A program made the position numbers and the translations under genes. A stretch of DNA of 64,000 nucleotides from the NCBI GenBank assembly GCA_029449245.1, contig JANATF010000004.1, forward strand, positions 2,542,001 to 2,606,000, written 5' to 3'. Positions 31,625-42,770 of the stretch are shown here, one piece after another; positions within the stretch are counted from its first letter, which is position 1, and every line of letters starts with the position of its first letter. This stretch comes from Mortierella alpina. Lineage: Eukaryota > Mortierellomycota > Mortierellomycetes > Mortierellales > Mortierellaceae. Below the pieces are notes generated by a model. The model was not told the DNA's origin and ran no database searches. It saw nothing but the letters and a program-made list of their open reading frames with translations.

Positions 31625-32908
31625 TTACTCGTTGATCTCGCCGCAGTCGGAAATCTCAACGGTGGCGGTGGGAGCGCCGCTGGGGGTTCCGACGGACTCG
31701 AGCTTCTTCAAAAGCTCCTCGCCCGACTCAATCTTGCCAAAGACGGTGTGCTTTCCGTCCAACCAGGGGGTGTCCTGGAAGCAGATGAAGAACTGAGATC
31801 CATTGGTGTTGGGACCAGCGTTGGCCATCGACAGAACAGGGCCTCTGTGAGCGATCTTGAAGTTCTCACTGGACCACGTCGATATCACAATTAAACATAA
31901 TTGAAAGCAGGAAAGGGCGTGAGACAGAAAATAAAGAGCAATGGTGGTCAGCAGGCTGTATAGGAGCAATTGGCCATTTGGGCGCAATGGCCTGCATGCG
32001 TGCATGTGGTCTGGTGGCGGTTAAAGATAATATAAAGCAACTTCGGGTGTCACCTACTCGGCAAACTTGGCACCATAAATGGACTCGCCTCCACGGCCAT
32101 CGCCACGGGTAAAGTCTACACCAAAAAAAATATGTAAATAGATCTTCTCGTTAGTACACTCAGATGAAAGCACGCGCTGAGATAATTCACGTATCTCACA
32201 TTCTTCTCTTAGCACACAAAAGTTACGTACCACCACCTAAGTGAAGCAGTAGTTCGGATACCCAAGAGCAGAAGAGGGCGGTGTGAAGATGAAAAGAGAC
32301 TAGAAGTTAGCACAAACACCAGGACATTTGTGTTTACCGTATCGCCAATCTCTCAATGTGTGTGGCAAATGGTGCGTTTCTCATGCGCATATCCTTCACG
32401 AGACCCTGGCCTCGTTCTCCTAGGACCGCTTTCGGCTCACGCGTGCAACCTTTGTCCTTTGCATAATGTTCAGTGCATACCCTGAGCCATGAAACCGGGG
32501 ATGATACGATGGCTATTTATAAAATATGGAATGTTAGACACATCCGACATCGAGAACAGCGGACGCAAAAAGGAAGACAAAAACACTGGTACTTACAACT
32601 TGCTTCCCTTGTAGGTCAAGGGCATGCCTGAGAGAGCAGACTTGCCCTTCTCTCCAGTGCACAGGGCACGGAAGTTCTCCGCGGTCTTGGGGACAGTCTC
32701 ATTGAACAGCTTGAAGGTCACACGACCAGCTACAACATGGCAATGTCGCGGAAGAAGGCGCAATCGAGTTCAGTTACTCCGAGATTCTCAGTTGGCTACC
32801 AATGTCGATAGCAAATCGACTATTTATGCGATGCCTCTGATGCTGCTGATTCGTACCAGGCTTGGCATTGATGGCAATGTCGAAGAAGACTTTGGTAGAC
32901 TTGGTCAT
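31625..32908 (-). CDS. CPR1: Cyclophilin-type peptidyl-prolyl isomerase with 6-nt microexon
   Basis: Six exons: 32908-32857, 32729-32597, 32512-32481, 32236-32231 (6 nt), 32115-32058, 31868-31625; 525 nt, 174 residues. It starts [18 protein letters not shown] and reads [55 protein letters not shown] and [17 protein letters not shown], so catalytic Arg, Gln, Phe and the cyclosporin-contact Trp are all present. Size and lack of signal peptide fit cytosolic cyclophilin A. The GG of QGGDFTR is only obtained if the 6-nt exon GTGGTG, flanked by a TTAG acceptor and a GTACGT donor, is included; skipping it would leave QDFTR in frame but without the two glycines. It is divergent from the U2B''-like gene with a 188-bp shared promoter. 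Confidence 0.93.
32231..32236 (-). other. 6-nt microexon of the cyclophilin gene
   Basis: GTGGTG between CACTTAG and GTACGTAA on the minus strand. It supplies two bases of one Gly codon, a full Gly codon and the first base of the Asp codon in the invariant QGGDFTR motif. Confidence 0.8.
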
Positions 32909-32999
32909 GGTGTAACGTCTGGTTGGCCTTGGTGGGTTGAATAGTGAGTGATCCAAAGGAGAATGATCGGGATCGAGCTGTAAACCAGACAGGACGAAG

Positions 33000-33014
33000 T
33001 GACGTCATATAAAT
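33000..33014. promoter_or_regulatory. CRE octamer fused to TATA box in a divergent promoter
   Basis: TGACGTCA (33000-33007) runs straight into TATAAAT (33008-33014). It is 97 bp before the U2B''-like ATG and 92 bp from the cyclophilin ATG, so one site could serve both genes. Confidence 0.5.
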
Positions 33015-33096
33015 GGCACAGATGAGAATATGATCCGCTACACCTATCTTGCATCCAGAGCATCCAGGAAGACACAATCGTTTCGACATTCTCGCC

Positions 33097-33847
33097 ATGG
33101 CATCCACAGCACCCGCCATCGACCCAAATCAGACGATCTATGTCCACAACCTGAATGAAAAGATCAAGAAGGAGGGTAAGACGACATCCGCCAAGTTTCC
33201 TTCTGACATCTTTTTCACCGATCAACTTGGTGGCCCATCTTTGATGTAGAACAGCCTACTAGCTGCAGAGAGAGACCCTGTTGGCCTGATTAGCGTCAAT
33301 GACCTTTGCGATCTCCACCAATTCTCCACAATTACACAACTTCTGACAGTGATTTCACGTTCTCGGGCCAACTCTAGAGCTGAAGCGTAGCTTGTACTGT
33401 CTGTTCTCGGCGTATGGAAAGATTATTTCTATTGTTGCCTGTAAGACACAGCGGGATCGCGGCCAGGCCTTCGTCGCCTTCTCTGATATCGTCTCGGCCA
33501 CGACAGCATTGCGTGGACTTCAGGGCTTCAACTTTTACGGCAAAGCAATGGTATGCACAGCAGGATGGCCCTCGTCGCTCAGTAGCGTATCTTCATGTTC
33601 CTTCATATCGCGATAGTCGATCCATGTCTAACGGCGTTTTGCTCCCCCCCCCCCCCCCGTGGTCATGTAGGAAATTCAATACGCAAAGACAAAATCGCAT
33701 GCAATTGCCAAGATCGATGGAACGTACAAGCAGGCGCCAATGAAGAAACTCGGTGCTGGATCAGCGGACCAAAGCATGTCAGTCGCTGTGGCCTCAAAAC
33801 GGGAGAGGGAGGCAGACTCGGATTCGGACTCTGAGATGTCAGAGTAA
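33097..33847 (+). CDS. MSL1: U2B''/U1A-type spliceosomal RRM protein
   Basis: Three exons: 33097-33175, 33378-33550, 33671-33847; 429 nt, 142 residues. One RRM: RNP2 is TIYVHNLNEKIKK, RNP1 is RDRGQAFVAF, followed by ALRGLQGFNFYGKAMEIQYA and KTKSHAIAKIDGTYK, diagnostic of the U1A/U2B'' family that binds U1 or U2 snRNA stem-loops. The C-terminus is acidic (DSDSDSEMSE). There is no second RRM, as in yeast Msl1 and unlike animal proteins. The stop codon lies inside a perfect donor (GA|GTAAGT); splicing there to the acceptor TTTATTTCAG before 33914 would keep the frame to 34256, but that extension has no RRM-like sequence. A 15-C homopolymer lies in intron 2. Confidence 0.88.
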
Positions 33848-34184
33848 GTTTCATTCGGCGTCGTATGCTAAAGATCCTTGCTCTCGCGTTGAATCAGTGG
33901 CGGTTTATTTCAGGAGAGCGTCTCAATGTGGACATGGAAACAAGAAGACGGATAGCAAGGTGTTACTTGCGACCTCGCCCGTATACATTTTTTCGGCGTA
34001 CAGCAGCCAATTGTACAATACAAAAAGAATTATCACTCGCATTACTCAGGATGTATTCTGTCTGGGGCGTCAAACAGCACGGCGCTTAGCAGTTCAGTCG
34101 TTTCGATGCTATTTATGCAGCTTGCGCGAGGTTGTTGATTTATTCTCGACGATGGATGCCACGTTGTGCCGTGTATACCCTTTG
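33848..34184. other. Convergent 3' spacer
   Basis: 3' region of the U2B''-like gene and of the minus-strand 356-residue gene. The plus-strand frame stays open through it but its translation is not protein-like. Confidence 0.4.
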
Positions 34185-35309
34185 TCAGTCGTCCTCCCAG
34201 CGAAACTTGGCCGGTGCGAACCCTGGTGTGATCCTAGGGACGAATTTTGCAATTAGACCAGGTCATGATTAGCCTTGGATCACTTACGCATTGTAGCACG
34301 CCAAACCAGAGAGTTTTCTATACTTGACACTGTTCTTGGAGTCATCGTCGAGGGCATAGAATTCTTCAGCGTAGTCGCGGTCAATTTCAATGTCCTGGTT
34401 CGGTGGTGGAATCGATCGCCAGTCCTGCCATTCGTTGGTTTTTGAGGTGTTCGTCGTAGATGTGATAGACGATGCCCCTCGATCGTTCCACTGGTTCGCA
34501 GTATCACCGGCAACCACCATTCCTTGCTGCCGGTGACCAGACATGGGCGTGCTTGCCAGATTAGTATATCCGTATTTTGCAAATCCACCTTCCTGCACTT
34601 CTTCTGAGGCTGATATTGATGATGATGATGTGTTGCTTGTTTTTAAACCAGATTCAGAGTCGTACATTCGCCGCTGCTGCTCCTCTGCAATAACATTCGA
34701 GATCGGCAGGGCCTCGTATGTTGGAAAAGACGAGAACCCAAACAGCGCATTCGAATCCACGGCCGTTGACAGATCAGTGCTGGAGGACCAATCCAACGCA
34801 AACTCTTTGGAAGAAAATCCCGGTGCTGAGGCGTCCTTTTGACTCCAGGTCGGTACCGCCGCCATTTCGGGATCCTTTAACATCCACTCTGGGAGCCTTT
34901 CCTCCTCATCCTCTTGCTCCATCTCCTTGTACTTGTCGCCAGACATAATTGATTGGTCCGCACTGTCTGATCCAGGCGGGACCGTTAACGGGAAGGGGAA
35001 CGGGGTTTGAGAGGATTTGAACACATGGTTGGGATCCGAAGCCATTGCATCGAGCTTCTGCGCCGTGATTCCAGGGAGGTATGGATTTATCTCGCTGGTC
35101 GAGGGTAGCTTTGCCCAGGGTCCATTGTCTGACGTCGCTGCAGAGGTTTGGTCTAATGGGGCTGTAGGAATGGCGGACACTACAGGCGCATTCTCCTGCT
35201 GGGTGTCAATGTTGAATGAACGTTCAAACATTGACTGCAGACGCTCCTCTGGCTCCTCGATGCTGAGGCCCGCAAAGTCAAAGTCCTCGTCCATGTTGAG
35301 TTCGTCCAT
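34185..35309 (-). CDS. Hypothetical protein, 356 residues
   Basis: Two exons: 35309-34288 and 34233-34185; 1071 nt. Family not recognised. It starts MDELNMDEDFDFAGLSIEEPEERLQSMFE, contains PWAKLPSTSEINPYLPGITA, an acidic MEQEDEEERLPEWMLKDPEMA segment, a Ser/Thr-rich centre, then NEWQDWRSIPPPNQDIEID and YAEEFYALDDDSKNSVKYRKL, and ends ITPGFAPAKFRWEDD. The regularly spaced Trp and acidic motifs suggest an adaptor with short linear motifs. The final 16-codon exon is supported by the consensus GTAAGT donor, the CCCTAG acceptor and the in-frame, charged ending. An upstream in-frame ATG at 35396 would add 29 residues; MDEL fits better as the start. Confidence 0.72.
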
Positions 35310-35551
35310 TGTCCGTTGTCGTTGTGAAGGCAAGAAACAAAGGGTGAAAATGAAATGGGTGGACTGCTTTGCCTTAAATATGAGTGCTGTGGACATCCTC
35401 CGTCAAAATGCCACTGAAGTGAGATATAGTTCCTTTTTATTTCAATCCTCGCTCTGTCTCTCTCTCCCTCTCTCTGTCGCGAACCTGCCCCGCACTATGG
35501 CAGGGGAAGTAGGATCACGTTATGCTTCCCTCGTCTTGACGGTAACTTGTT

Positions 35552-37180
35552 CTATTGGTCCCCCTTCGTGTCCTCAATACCCTCGGCCTTTTTCTCATCC
35601 ACATAGGCGCTATTGACCAGCATTTCCGAGAAGGGGACCAACTTGTCAACGCCACGAATCTCGTTGGTCAACAGGGGTAACCTATCAGTCAAAAAAATGG
35701 TCATCATGAGAAGAGAGTCAACGCGGTGTGCTGAAACCATCGCGAGCACTCGAGCAGCATCCGCATTCATCTTTGTTACCTGGTGATGTGAAAGTCGTCA
35801 TAGAGATCGTAAATCTGATCCAAGTATTTCTTTTGCATGGCGTGTCGCACCCGGCACTGCTCGCAGTTTGAGTCCTTCTTGGGGAACAGCAGCTGATTGA
35901 CAACAATGTTGTGCGTGTCAATGTGGTATGAGGTCAGTTCCTGGATCATACGCTCCGTCTCGTACAGCGACAAGAACTCTGAAATGCACACGCAAACAAA
36001 TGTTGTCTTGTCTGCGTCCTTGAACTGGTTGTTGACTTCGGTAATGATCTCACGCATGCCCTCCAGCTTGCCAAACATGTCCTCGGGGTTGCCCTGCATG
36101 CCCATCATGCCGGACATCTGCTGCATCATGGGGCCAAAGCGACCGCTGAGTTGCGACACCTTGGCGAGCGCCTTCTCCAGGACACTAGGGAAGGACAGGA
36201 ACCGAAGAGTGTGTCCAGTGGGGGCAGTATCGAAAATAATGACAGAGTACTCCATCGACTTGACTTGCCTAGTGAGGAGCAAGAAGATATTGGTAAGATT
36301 GGGCAAAAGGTTTCAGCCTGTGTTCGCCTCACTGCAACTCTGAAATATGAACCTACTTCATAACCTCGGCAAAGCCCATAGCCTCATCAACACCGGGGAT
36401 CGCAAACGCAAGATCCTGCATCATGGACGAAATGCCGCTTCCCTGGTCATCCGCTGTAAGATCCAATGCAAGGTAAAGGGTGCAGCGTTAGCGTCCCAAT
36501 TCGTGCTCGTGCTGTATATTGTCCCAAGGTGATATTTTAAACGTTCTTGCAACTTACAGTTGTCAATCATCTCCTGGATCGAGGATGAGGGGTCGATTTC
36601 CTACGAGATAGAGTCGAGTTGTGGTAGAGCGAGTGCAAAGCGTCAGCCAGCGTAAAGCGTTGCAAGGCGGAGCAATAACCATACAAACACGGTCTGTCGA
36701 GAGCCAAGAAACAGGCCATACCATAGCAGACAAGTTGGTGAATCCGTCGACGAGAGTCGCATCCTTGCTAAACTTTTGTCCAAAGGCGTCTGAAAGGTTG
36801 TGGGCTGGATCCGTTGAAATCAAAAGGACGCTAGGACGGACCTTGGCAAGCTGGATGGCTAAAGAGCAAGAAGTTGTGGTCTTTCCTAAGATCCGGCCAC
36901 AGGAGTAATGGGAGGTTGCATGTAGAGGTATAATGTCGGTTAATGGTCAAGTTGGCATGCAAACTGCTGTTGCCCTGAGCGTCCTTGGGAAGAGAGTGGA
37001 GTGCCAAAGCAGTGGCTCTACTCCGTCGCTTTCGGCTCTCGCTCAACTAATAGAACTGTGAACACAGGATGGCTTACCGACACCGCCTTTGCCTCCGACA
37101 AAAATCCACTGCAGGGATGTCTGGTCGATGACGTTCTGCAGCGTGGGATCGAGAGGCTCGAGATCTTCAATGTCAGACAT
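35552..37180 (-). CDS. GET3: ATPase Get3/TRC40 (tail-anchored protein targeting)
   Basis: Six exons: 37180-37078, 36885-36722, 36600-36558, 36453-36357, 36268-35780, 35681-35552; 1026 nt, 341 residues. The deviant P-loop [12 protein letters not shown] lies at 29-40, switch I is [12 protein letters not shown], switch II is [16 protein letters not shown] near 148, and the zinc-binding CEQC is at 271-274. The Met-rich helix [16 protein letters not shown] forms the client-binding groove. Get3 dimers take tail-anchored proteins from Sgt2/Get4/5 and hand them to Get1/2 at the ER. Together with EMC10 in this window it covers both routes for membrane insertion of tail anchors. All five junctions are in conserved sequence. 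Confidence 0.96.
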
Positions 37181-37508
37181 GTTCCTGAATGAGTGTGTTG
37201 ATGAGTTGCAGTGATGAAGAGACGCTCACCCCCTTTCCCCTCAGAGATGGAACGTTGGCGAACGGTGGCTTGTACCTGAACTCTGGCACGTTGCGCGACG
37301 CCGCGATCAACGTGTCAGCGCGTGTCGCGGGATGGCACGATACTTCACACCTTTCTCGTTGCTGGAGAAGCAACATTTTTCAATGACATTCAGTATCGCA
37401 GAGGCCTGAAAGTGAGCAGAGTCATCGCACAAATGGATGGTACGGCGCTTTATGGCTCCCAAACCCCCCCCAGCAATCTTTCAAAAATCTACTGCACACA
37501 CAGTTTCC
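37181..37508. other. Spacer between GET3 start and TPR gene end
   Basis: Holds the GET3 promoter and the TPR gene's 3' region. A run of seven C's (CCCCCCC) at 37465-37471. No gene-like frame. Confidence 0.4.
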
Positions 37509-39960
37509 TCACAGTTTGCGCACCTGCTTCAGGGCAAACTCGACAAAGTCCTCCTGCAGAATATCGCCCGAGTTGCCTTCGAGCAAATCAACAAGCATTT
37601 CCTTAGTGCCTCCATACCGCTTCCATTGCTTCAGTACTCGGAGCACCTCTTCCTCCTTGCCCGGCAGAGCCCTCAGCACCTGCGCCCAGCTTAAAAGAAT
37701 CTCTAGTCTCTGTTCCTCATCCACGTTCTCTGTCGAACCCTCCCGGCACGACTCCCAGGCAAACCGATAGTAGACGCTGGCATTGTTAAGCAACATGGAG
37801 CGATTCTTGGTCGCCACCGACGACGAAAGGAGGGATCGAGACCAGTGGATGTCTCCCAGCTTCTCCAAAATGGAAGTGTTCTGGGGCTCAACTTCGAGTG
37901 CAGATAGGAACGCCCTTGTGGCCGAGGCAAACAACTGCCAGATCTTGGCGGAGCGTTTCGAGATCTTGCTGCCCGCGCCTGGCGAGGCCGTTGGCTCGGC
38001 CGCCACAACGTCACTAGTTCCCAAGGGAATTCCCGATCCCGAGCTTGCATCCCATTGCTCCAATTCGGCCACACCGGCATCAGAGCCTTGTTCAAATGCA
38101 GCCAAGCCTTGTGCCCAAGCACCCAAAAGATCGCCCTTGTCACACAGCGCCTCCACATGACGTGGGAAGTGGCTCAGGACAACATCCAGATGCTGCAGCG
38201 ATTTCTCGTAGAGCGCCTCCGAGATTCTACCCGTGTCTTGGAAGTTGCGGTCCGTCTGGGAGGAGATCAGGTTTGAATACTGGAGGTGGATCTCACAAAT
38301 CTTGTCGGTCTGGTTCACATCCTCGCTCTTAGACTCGGCCTCACGGAAGACGGACACTGGCTTTGATGCTGGCAAGACATCCTCTGGGTCCCCCTCGACA
38401 ATCAACTCGGCAGCAGCCTCCTTTCTTTTACCCTTGCCACTCGAAGAGCTCTCCTGAGCGCGGGCTGGCCAGAGGTGCTTGTCGTTAGCGACTCCAAGAG
38501 CAATTTCCAGCTTGCGCGCAGCGTCCTTGTAATATTCTTGGGAGCGCTCCACCGTCTCCACTAAGAACGCCAATGAGGTCAATGCCTGCGAGGCTGAAAT
38601 TAAGGTGTCGATCAACACTCCAGCAGAATTGGCTAGTTCCTGTTTTTCCTGGTCGAGCAGACTTTGAGGCTTCTCCTCCCCATCGGCTTCATCTGCAGGA
38701 TGAGACTCCTGGACTGCAGCATACAACTCGCGTTGCTGGATTGAATAGCAGCTCTCGAAAAGAGAGATGGCCTCCTGTAGTTCCAGCGCAGCACGCTCTT
38801 CGGGGCTTCCATGATGGTGATGGTCATGGTCGCCATGGCTGTGGTCGTGCCCGCCTTCCTCGTCCTCATCGTCCTCTTCTTCATGGTCTTGTATCACCTC
38901 GGCGTGGGTCTGCAATGCCTGCGCCAGGTTAAAGAGTGTATCGGCGTTGTCGGGGTCGTAGCTCAGAGCAGATCTGAATCTCTCGATGGAGGCATTCAGC
39001 AGCGAAAGCTTTTGGCACGGAGAGTGCGTAAAGTCGACCAGGATGTATAGAACTCTTCCGCTGTATAGCAAATAAACGACGTACGCCAAATAAGATGCGT
39101 TAGTACGCATGCTCACGCCGAGGCCTCGGATTCCATGGTCATGGCTATACACTTACAAGTTGTAGAGGCAGTCAGAGTCCTCGGGGTTGAGTTTGCAAGC
39201 CTTGTTGTACATGTCTCCAGCCTTCTCGTAGAATCTCCTTGCCTTGTCTCCTGTAGCATAGCGCTCACCTAAATAGTGTAATGTATACTGTCTGTCAGAC
39301 AGAGGCGGCTGGTGCAACAGCAACATAAAAAAAACACGGAGTGCACTAAAAAGTGAAAATGGCTACACCGCGTGTGTGCGGGAACCAGGGGAGGGTGGAG
39401 TGCTCGCGTGAGCAGTAGGCAAGACAGTAACGCCTTTTCGGTCCTTACCTTTCTCCTCGAGAAGCACACCCTCTGCGGACCAACAGCGATGGGGTTATAT
39501 GTTTTTGAATAACGTAAAAAGGCGAGAGAAACAGTTAGTGAATTGCACCACTCGAGCAAGACCCGTTCCCGCCAAAAAAAAAAAAAAAAAAAAAAGGTGG
39601 AGGACTAACGCAGAGTTAACACGCTTGTGCCCATTGGGTCATTAAAAGGAGGCTAGGTACAAAGTGGGATGGTGCGCTGCTGTGCCTTGGCCTCATTAGA
39701 GAGGCAATGCCATGCTTCGTCAGTTCCGGGGCTGAAAGGCAGGATGACTATGTGCATTGGACGGTTTCCTCCTCACAACACACTCTCGCACGCCCACTTT
39801 GCTCGTTTCATTCCAGCCAGCAACCACGTTTTCTTGGTGTCTTCCCATGCGCCCTACCTTCCATGTACTCCTCCCAGGTCTGGGGCGTGGCAGTCTCCTT
39901 GGAAGACTTCTTCTTGTCTCTGCCCGAGGCAAACTTGCCGAGTCCAGACGACTTTTTCAT
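37509..39960 (-). CDS. TPR-repeat protein with His/acid-rich insert
   Basis: Four exons: 39960-39858, 39472-39449 (24 nt), 39268-39157, 39060-37509; 1791 nt, 596 residues. It opens MKKSSGLGKFASGRDKKKSS. TPR-like helices include RRFYEKAGDMYNKACKLNPE with LYNFGRVLYIL, ERFRSALSYDPDNADTLFNL, and further pairs near the C-terminus (SLQHLDVVLSHFPRHVEALC, FLSALEVEPQNTSILEKLGD). Between the second and third pairs is an unusual insert: HEEEDDEDEEGGHDHSHGD followed by HDHHHH, a plausible metal-binding or disordered linker. TPR proteins act as scaffolds; the partner cannot be read from sequence. Splicing through the tiny 24-nt exon 2 gives EGVLLEEKGERYATGDKARR, continuous helix sequence. Divergent from mS41 across 242 bp. 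Confidence 0.83.
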
Positions 39961-40202
39961 GCTTTTATGGACGGTGCGAAAATAATAGAATTGGTTGGGG
40001 ACCGCGGGAGGGGGGGGGGGGGGGAAATGCGAAAGCGACCTTGTTTGAAACCATCTAGCAGCTCTTTTTTTTTCATCGCCACTGCACGTGAACTGCTGAT
40101 GGCAGGCACAACGTACAAAGCCACATAAACACTACCGGAGTGGTGGTGCAACTTGGCCGAGCACTGTAGAAGCCTACACCATTCACGCAATCACCGGCCG
40201 CC
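39961..40202. promoter_or_regulatory. Shared divergent promoter with 15-G run
   Basis: 242 bp between the ATGs of the TPR gene and the mS41 gene. Contains a 15-nt poly(G) tract at 40010-40024 and a T-run at 40066-40074. Confidence 0.5.
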
Positions 40203-40795
40203 ATGAACACCTCAATCACTCGCTGCCTCGCCCATATTCCTAGGGGAGCTCGGGCTATCCATGGAGCAGCTGCCAAGAAGACTGTCCCAGCACCACGAGG
40301 TATACTCATCTCTCACAAAGGACATATAATTTACATCGGGTTCTTCTCCCGCTACACACTTTGTCGTAGCCAGAGCTATGAAGATGCCATGCTTTACGAC
40401 TTTCGAGGCGGAGAAATTAAGCCCTCTCTATGTGATTCATCGGACACTATTTATGATAGGCGACATCCAAGATCCAGCAGCATTCTTGACGAAAATCGGC
40501 CGCAACTCTGCCTCGCTGGCAGAAAAGTTCAAGTCCTGGGAGCACCTCTTCACAGCATCTTCAGCAGAGATGAAGGCCGATCTTGGCTTCTCAGTCAACC
40601 AGAGACGCTGGATCTTGAACTGGACAGAAAAATATCGGTATGTGCTGTCTATCCTTGGCGGAGAAGGCACGATTCGATGGAACTCTTCAGCCTTGTTAAC
40701 CCGTCAACCTCGTTTGCTTATTCCAATGTGTCGACAGCCAGGGTGTGGACCCATATGTTATCCCTGCAAAGCCAGTGAAGAAAAAGTCAAAGTAG
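40203..40795 (+). CDS. FYV4: Mitochondrial small-subunit ribosomal protein mS41 (IGR motif)
   Basis: Three exons: 40203-40299, 40370-40637, 40738-40795; 423 nt, 140 residues. A presequence rich in Arg and Ala (MNTSITRCLAHIPRGARAIHG) is followed by the IGR motif: AAFLTKIGRNSASLAEKFKS, then WEHLFTASSAEMKADLGF and QRRWILNWTEKYRQGVDP, and a basic end PAKPVKKKSK. The IGR domain defines mS41 (yeast Fyv4), a fungal mitoribosomal small-subunit protein. Length and layout match the family. Confidence 0.9.
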
Positions 40796-41552
40796 ATATT
40801 CAGGAGAGGATCATGGCCCACAAATACAACTTATGCATTTTACATCAGGATCGGAGCGGGATGTACTGACACAGGTGTATTAGATCAACGATCGCAGCGT
40901 GTCTAAGAATATAGGCAATAAGCGCAACTTTCCGAACAACATCTACGATGGCAAATCAAGCGCTGACAAGGTCGACATTGCGAGGCAAGGGAGCCGCTTG
41001 GAGCAGCGTTGCAATCGAGAACCGTAATCACGCTGCAATTGAAACCGATTATATGTAATACTGGCGACGGCCAAACTGAAAATCCAGGGAGGTCCAAGCA
41101 GCTGGGGACTTGCAGCCAACCCGGGTCGGTTTCACCATGGCTGCTGTTTCGGCGTGGGATCGCTTGTGCCTATTTGTATCGAGCAGGCACCCGTCGGAAG
41201 CACAACAAAAACACAGCTCTTTTCTGCCACCTTCTGCCCTGTCCCTCTTCTCTGTCCCGCCTCACTTCCATCCTAAGCATCCTCGCCTCTGCACGCTGGA
41301 CGTTGGACAGTGGACACTGGCCATTCGACATTTGCCCATCCCTTGCATCCATTCATTCCTCCACCCACCCTTCATTGCTTGCCTTCCAGGGAAACACGCG
41401 CGCGTACTTGATTTTATTATTGCTCGTCTACCTCTTTTCTGTACTACCGTCCGCGCTGCTTCTCAACGCACAGTCCAACAGACCAGTAGCGACCCCCCTT
41501 GCTCCCTCTACAAGGCAGCACCCTATACCCGCCTCAAGACACGTAGCGCACG
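40796..41552. other. Intergenic; promoter and leader of the channel gene
   Basis: No gene. The last 350 bp are strongly pyrimidine-rich (CTTCTGCCCTGTCCCTCTTC), like other long leaders in this window. Confidence 0.45.
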
Positions 41553-42735
41553 ATGGCCACCTCGGACTGGATGGAGGAAGCAGAGTCCTTGCATAAGTTC
41601 GACTCTATCAACGTGTCTGACTTCCACAATGACTCGTTTTGGGCTCACTTGCACTACACCTGGGTGTGGGTCATGTTCGTGAATGCCGTGCTGGTCTTCT
41701 GCGGAGAAATCTGGACCTGCACCATTCTTCTCGTCTACGGCCCCACTTGGTCCACATCCTCAGCCACGCTTGGTATCGACATTTCGGTCGCACGCTGGAT
41801 ATTTGCTGCGAGCATTCTGCTCACTTGCGCGTTGTTGGCCCTCGAGTTCAGAAAGGCCAACAAGGTGATCAAGAGCAGGTATATCTCATCTGTAGTCTCG
41901 AACAAGGTTGCAGGCGAATTCTATCGTCTACAAGATTACAACTACTTTTGCTTCATTGAGATGATCCGAGACTCTAAAAAGCTTCACGAAAAGCTATCGT
42001 TCCTGGTCGTTTCCCAGCTGAAAGGTAAAGAGCATAAAACGGTGCCCCATGTTGTCACCAACGGAACCGTCGAAAAGGTCTCAGTGAGCATGTTGTAATT
42101 TATCTGGCAATTAATGAAGTATGTTTCTGATTAACTCTGGTTCGCGTGTCGTGTCTCTTCTGTGCCTGGGTGCGGTTGCTCTAGGATGGAAGTTCCTGGC
42201 CATACAAACGCCGCGGCAGATCGTCAACATTATGACGCTGTTTGCATTCATGGATGCCATCGGGTTCGACATCCATAATCTTGGCGACATTGGCCAGCAC
42301 TTCCCAGAGCTAAAGAATGCAGATGTCTTCACGCTTTGCGTCATGATATTCACTTTTGTGATGTTCATCTGCTCAGTACTTGCAACTTTCGCCGCCATGG
42401 TGCTCTGGATCCCGCTTTCTGCCAAAGTTCAAGGCAATCCCAAAAGCTTTGTCTACCACAGAATGAACAAGAGCATCGACGGCATGGTAAAGAAGATTGA
42501 CAAACAGCGCGCAAACAGGATCCACGTCGGCGAGCAAAGTCAGTTTAAATACTCTTCTGATGACGCCGATCCCGGGTCTGGTGGAACCGGTAGTAATTCG
42601 CACCCGCAGTCTCGGTCAGGTCGCCCGAATTCTCGTCGTCAAAAGCCCACCCTACCTAACATTGATGTCGCACTTGCCAACTCGGGAGAGGATGCTCGTC
42701 GTCCCTCCAAAGCTCAAATCGCGCAACAATTTTAC

Positions 42736-42770
<35 letters not shown>

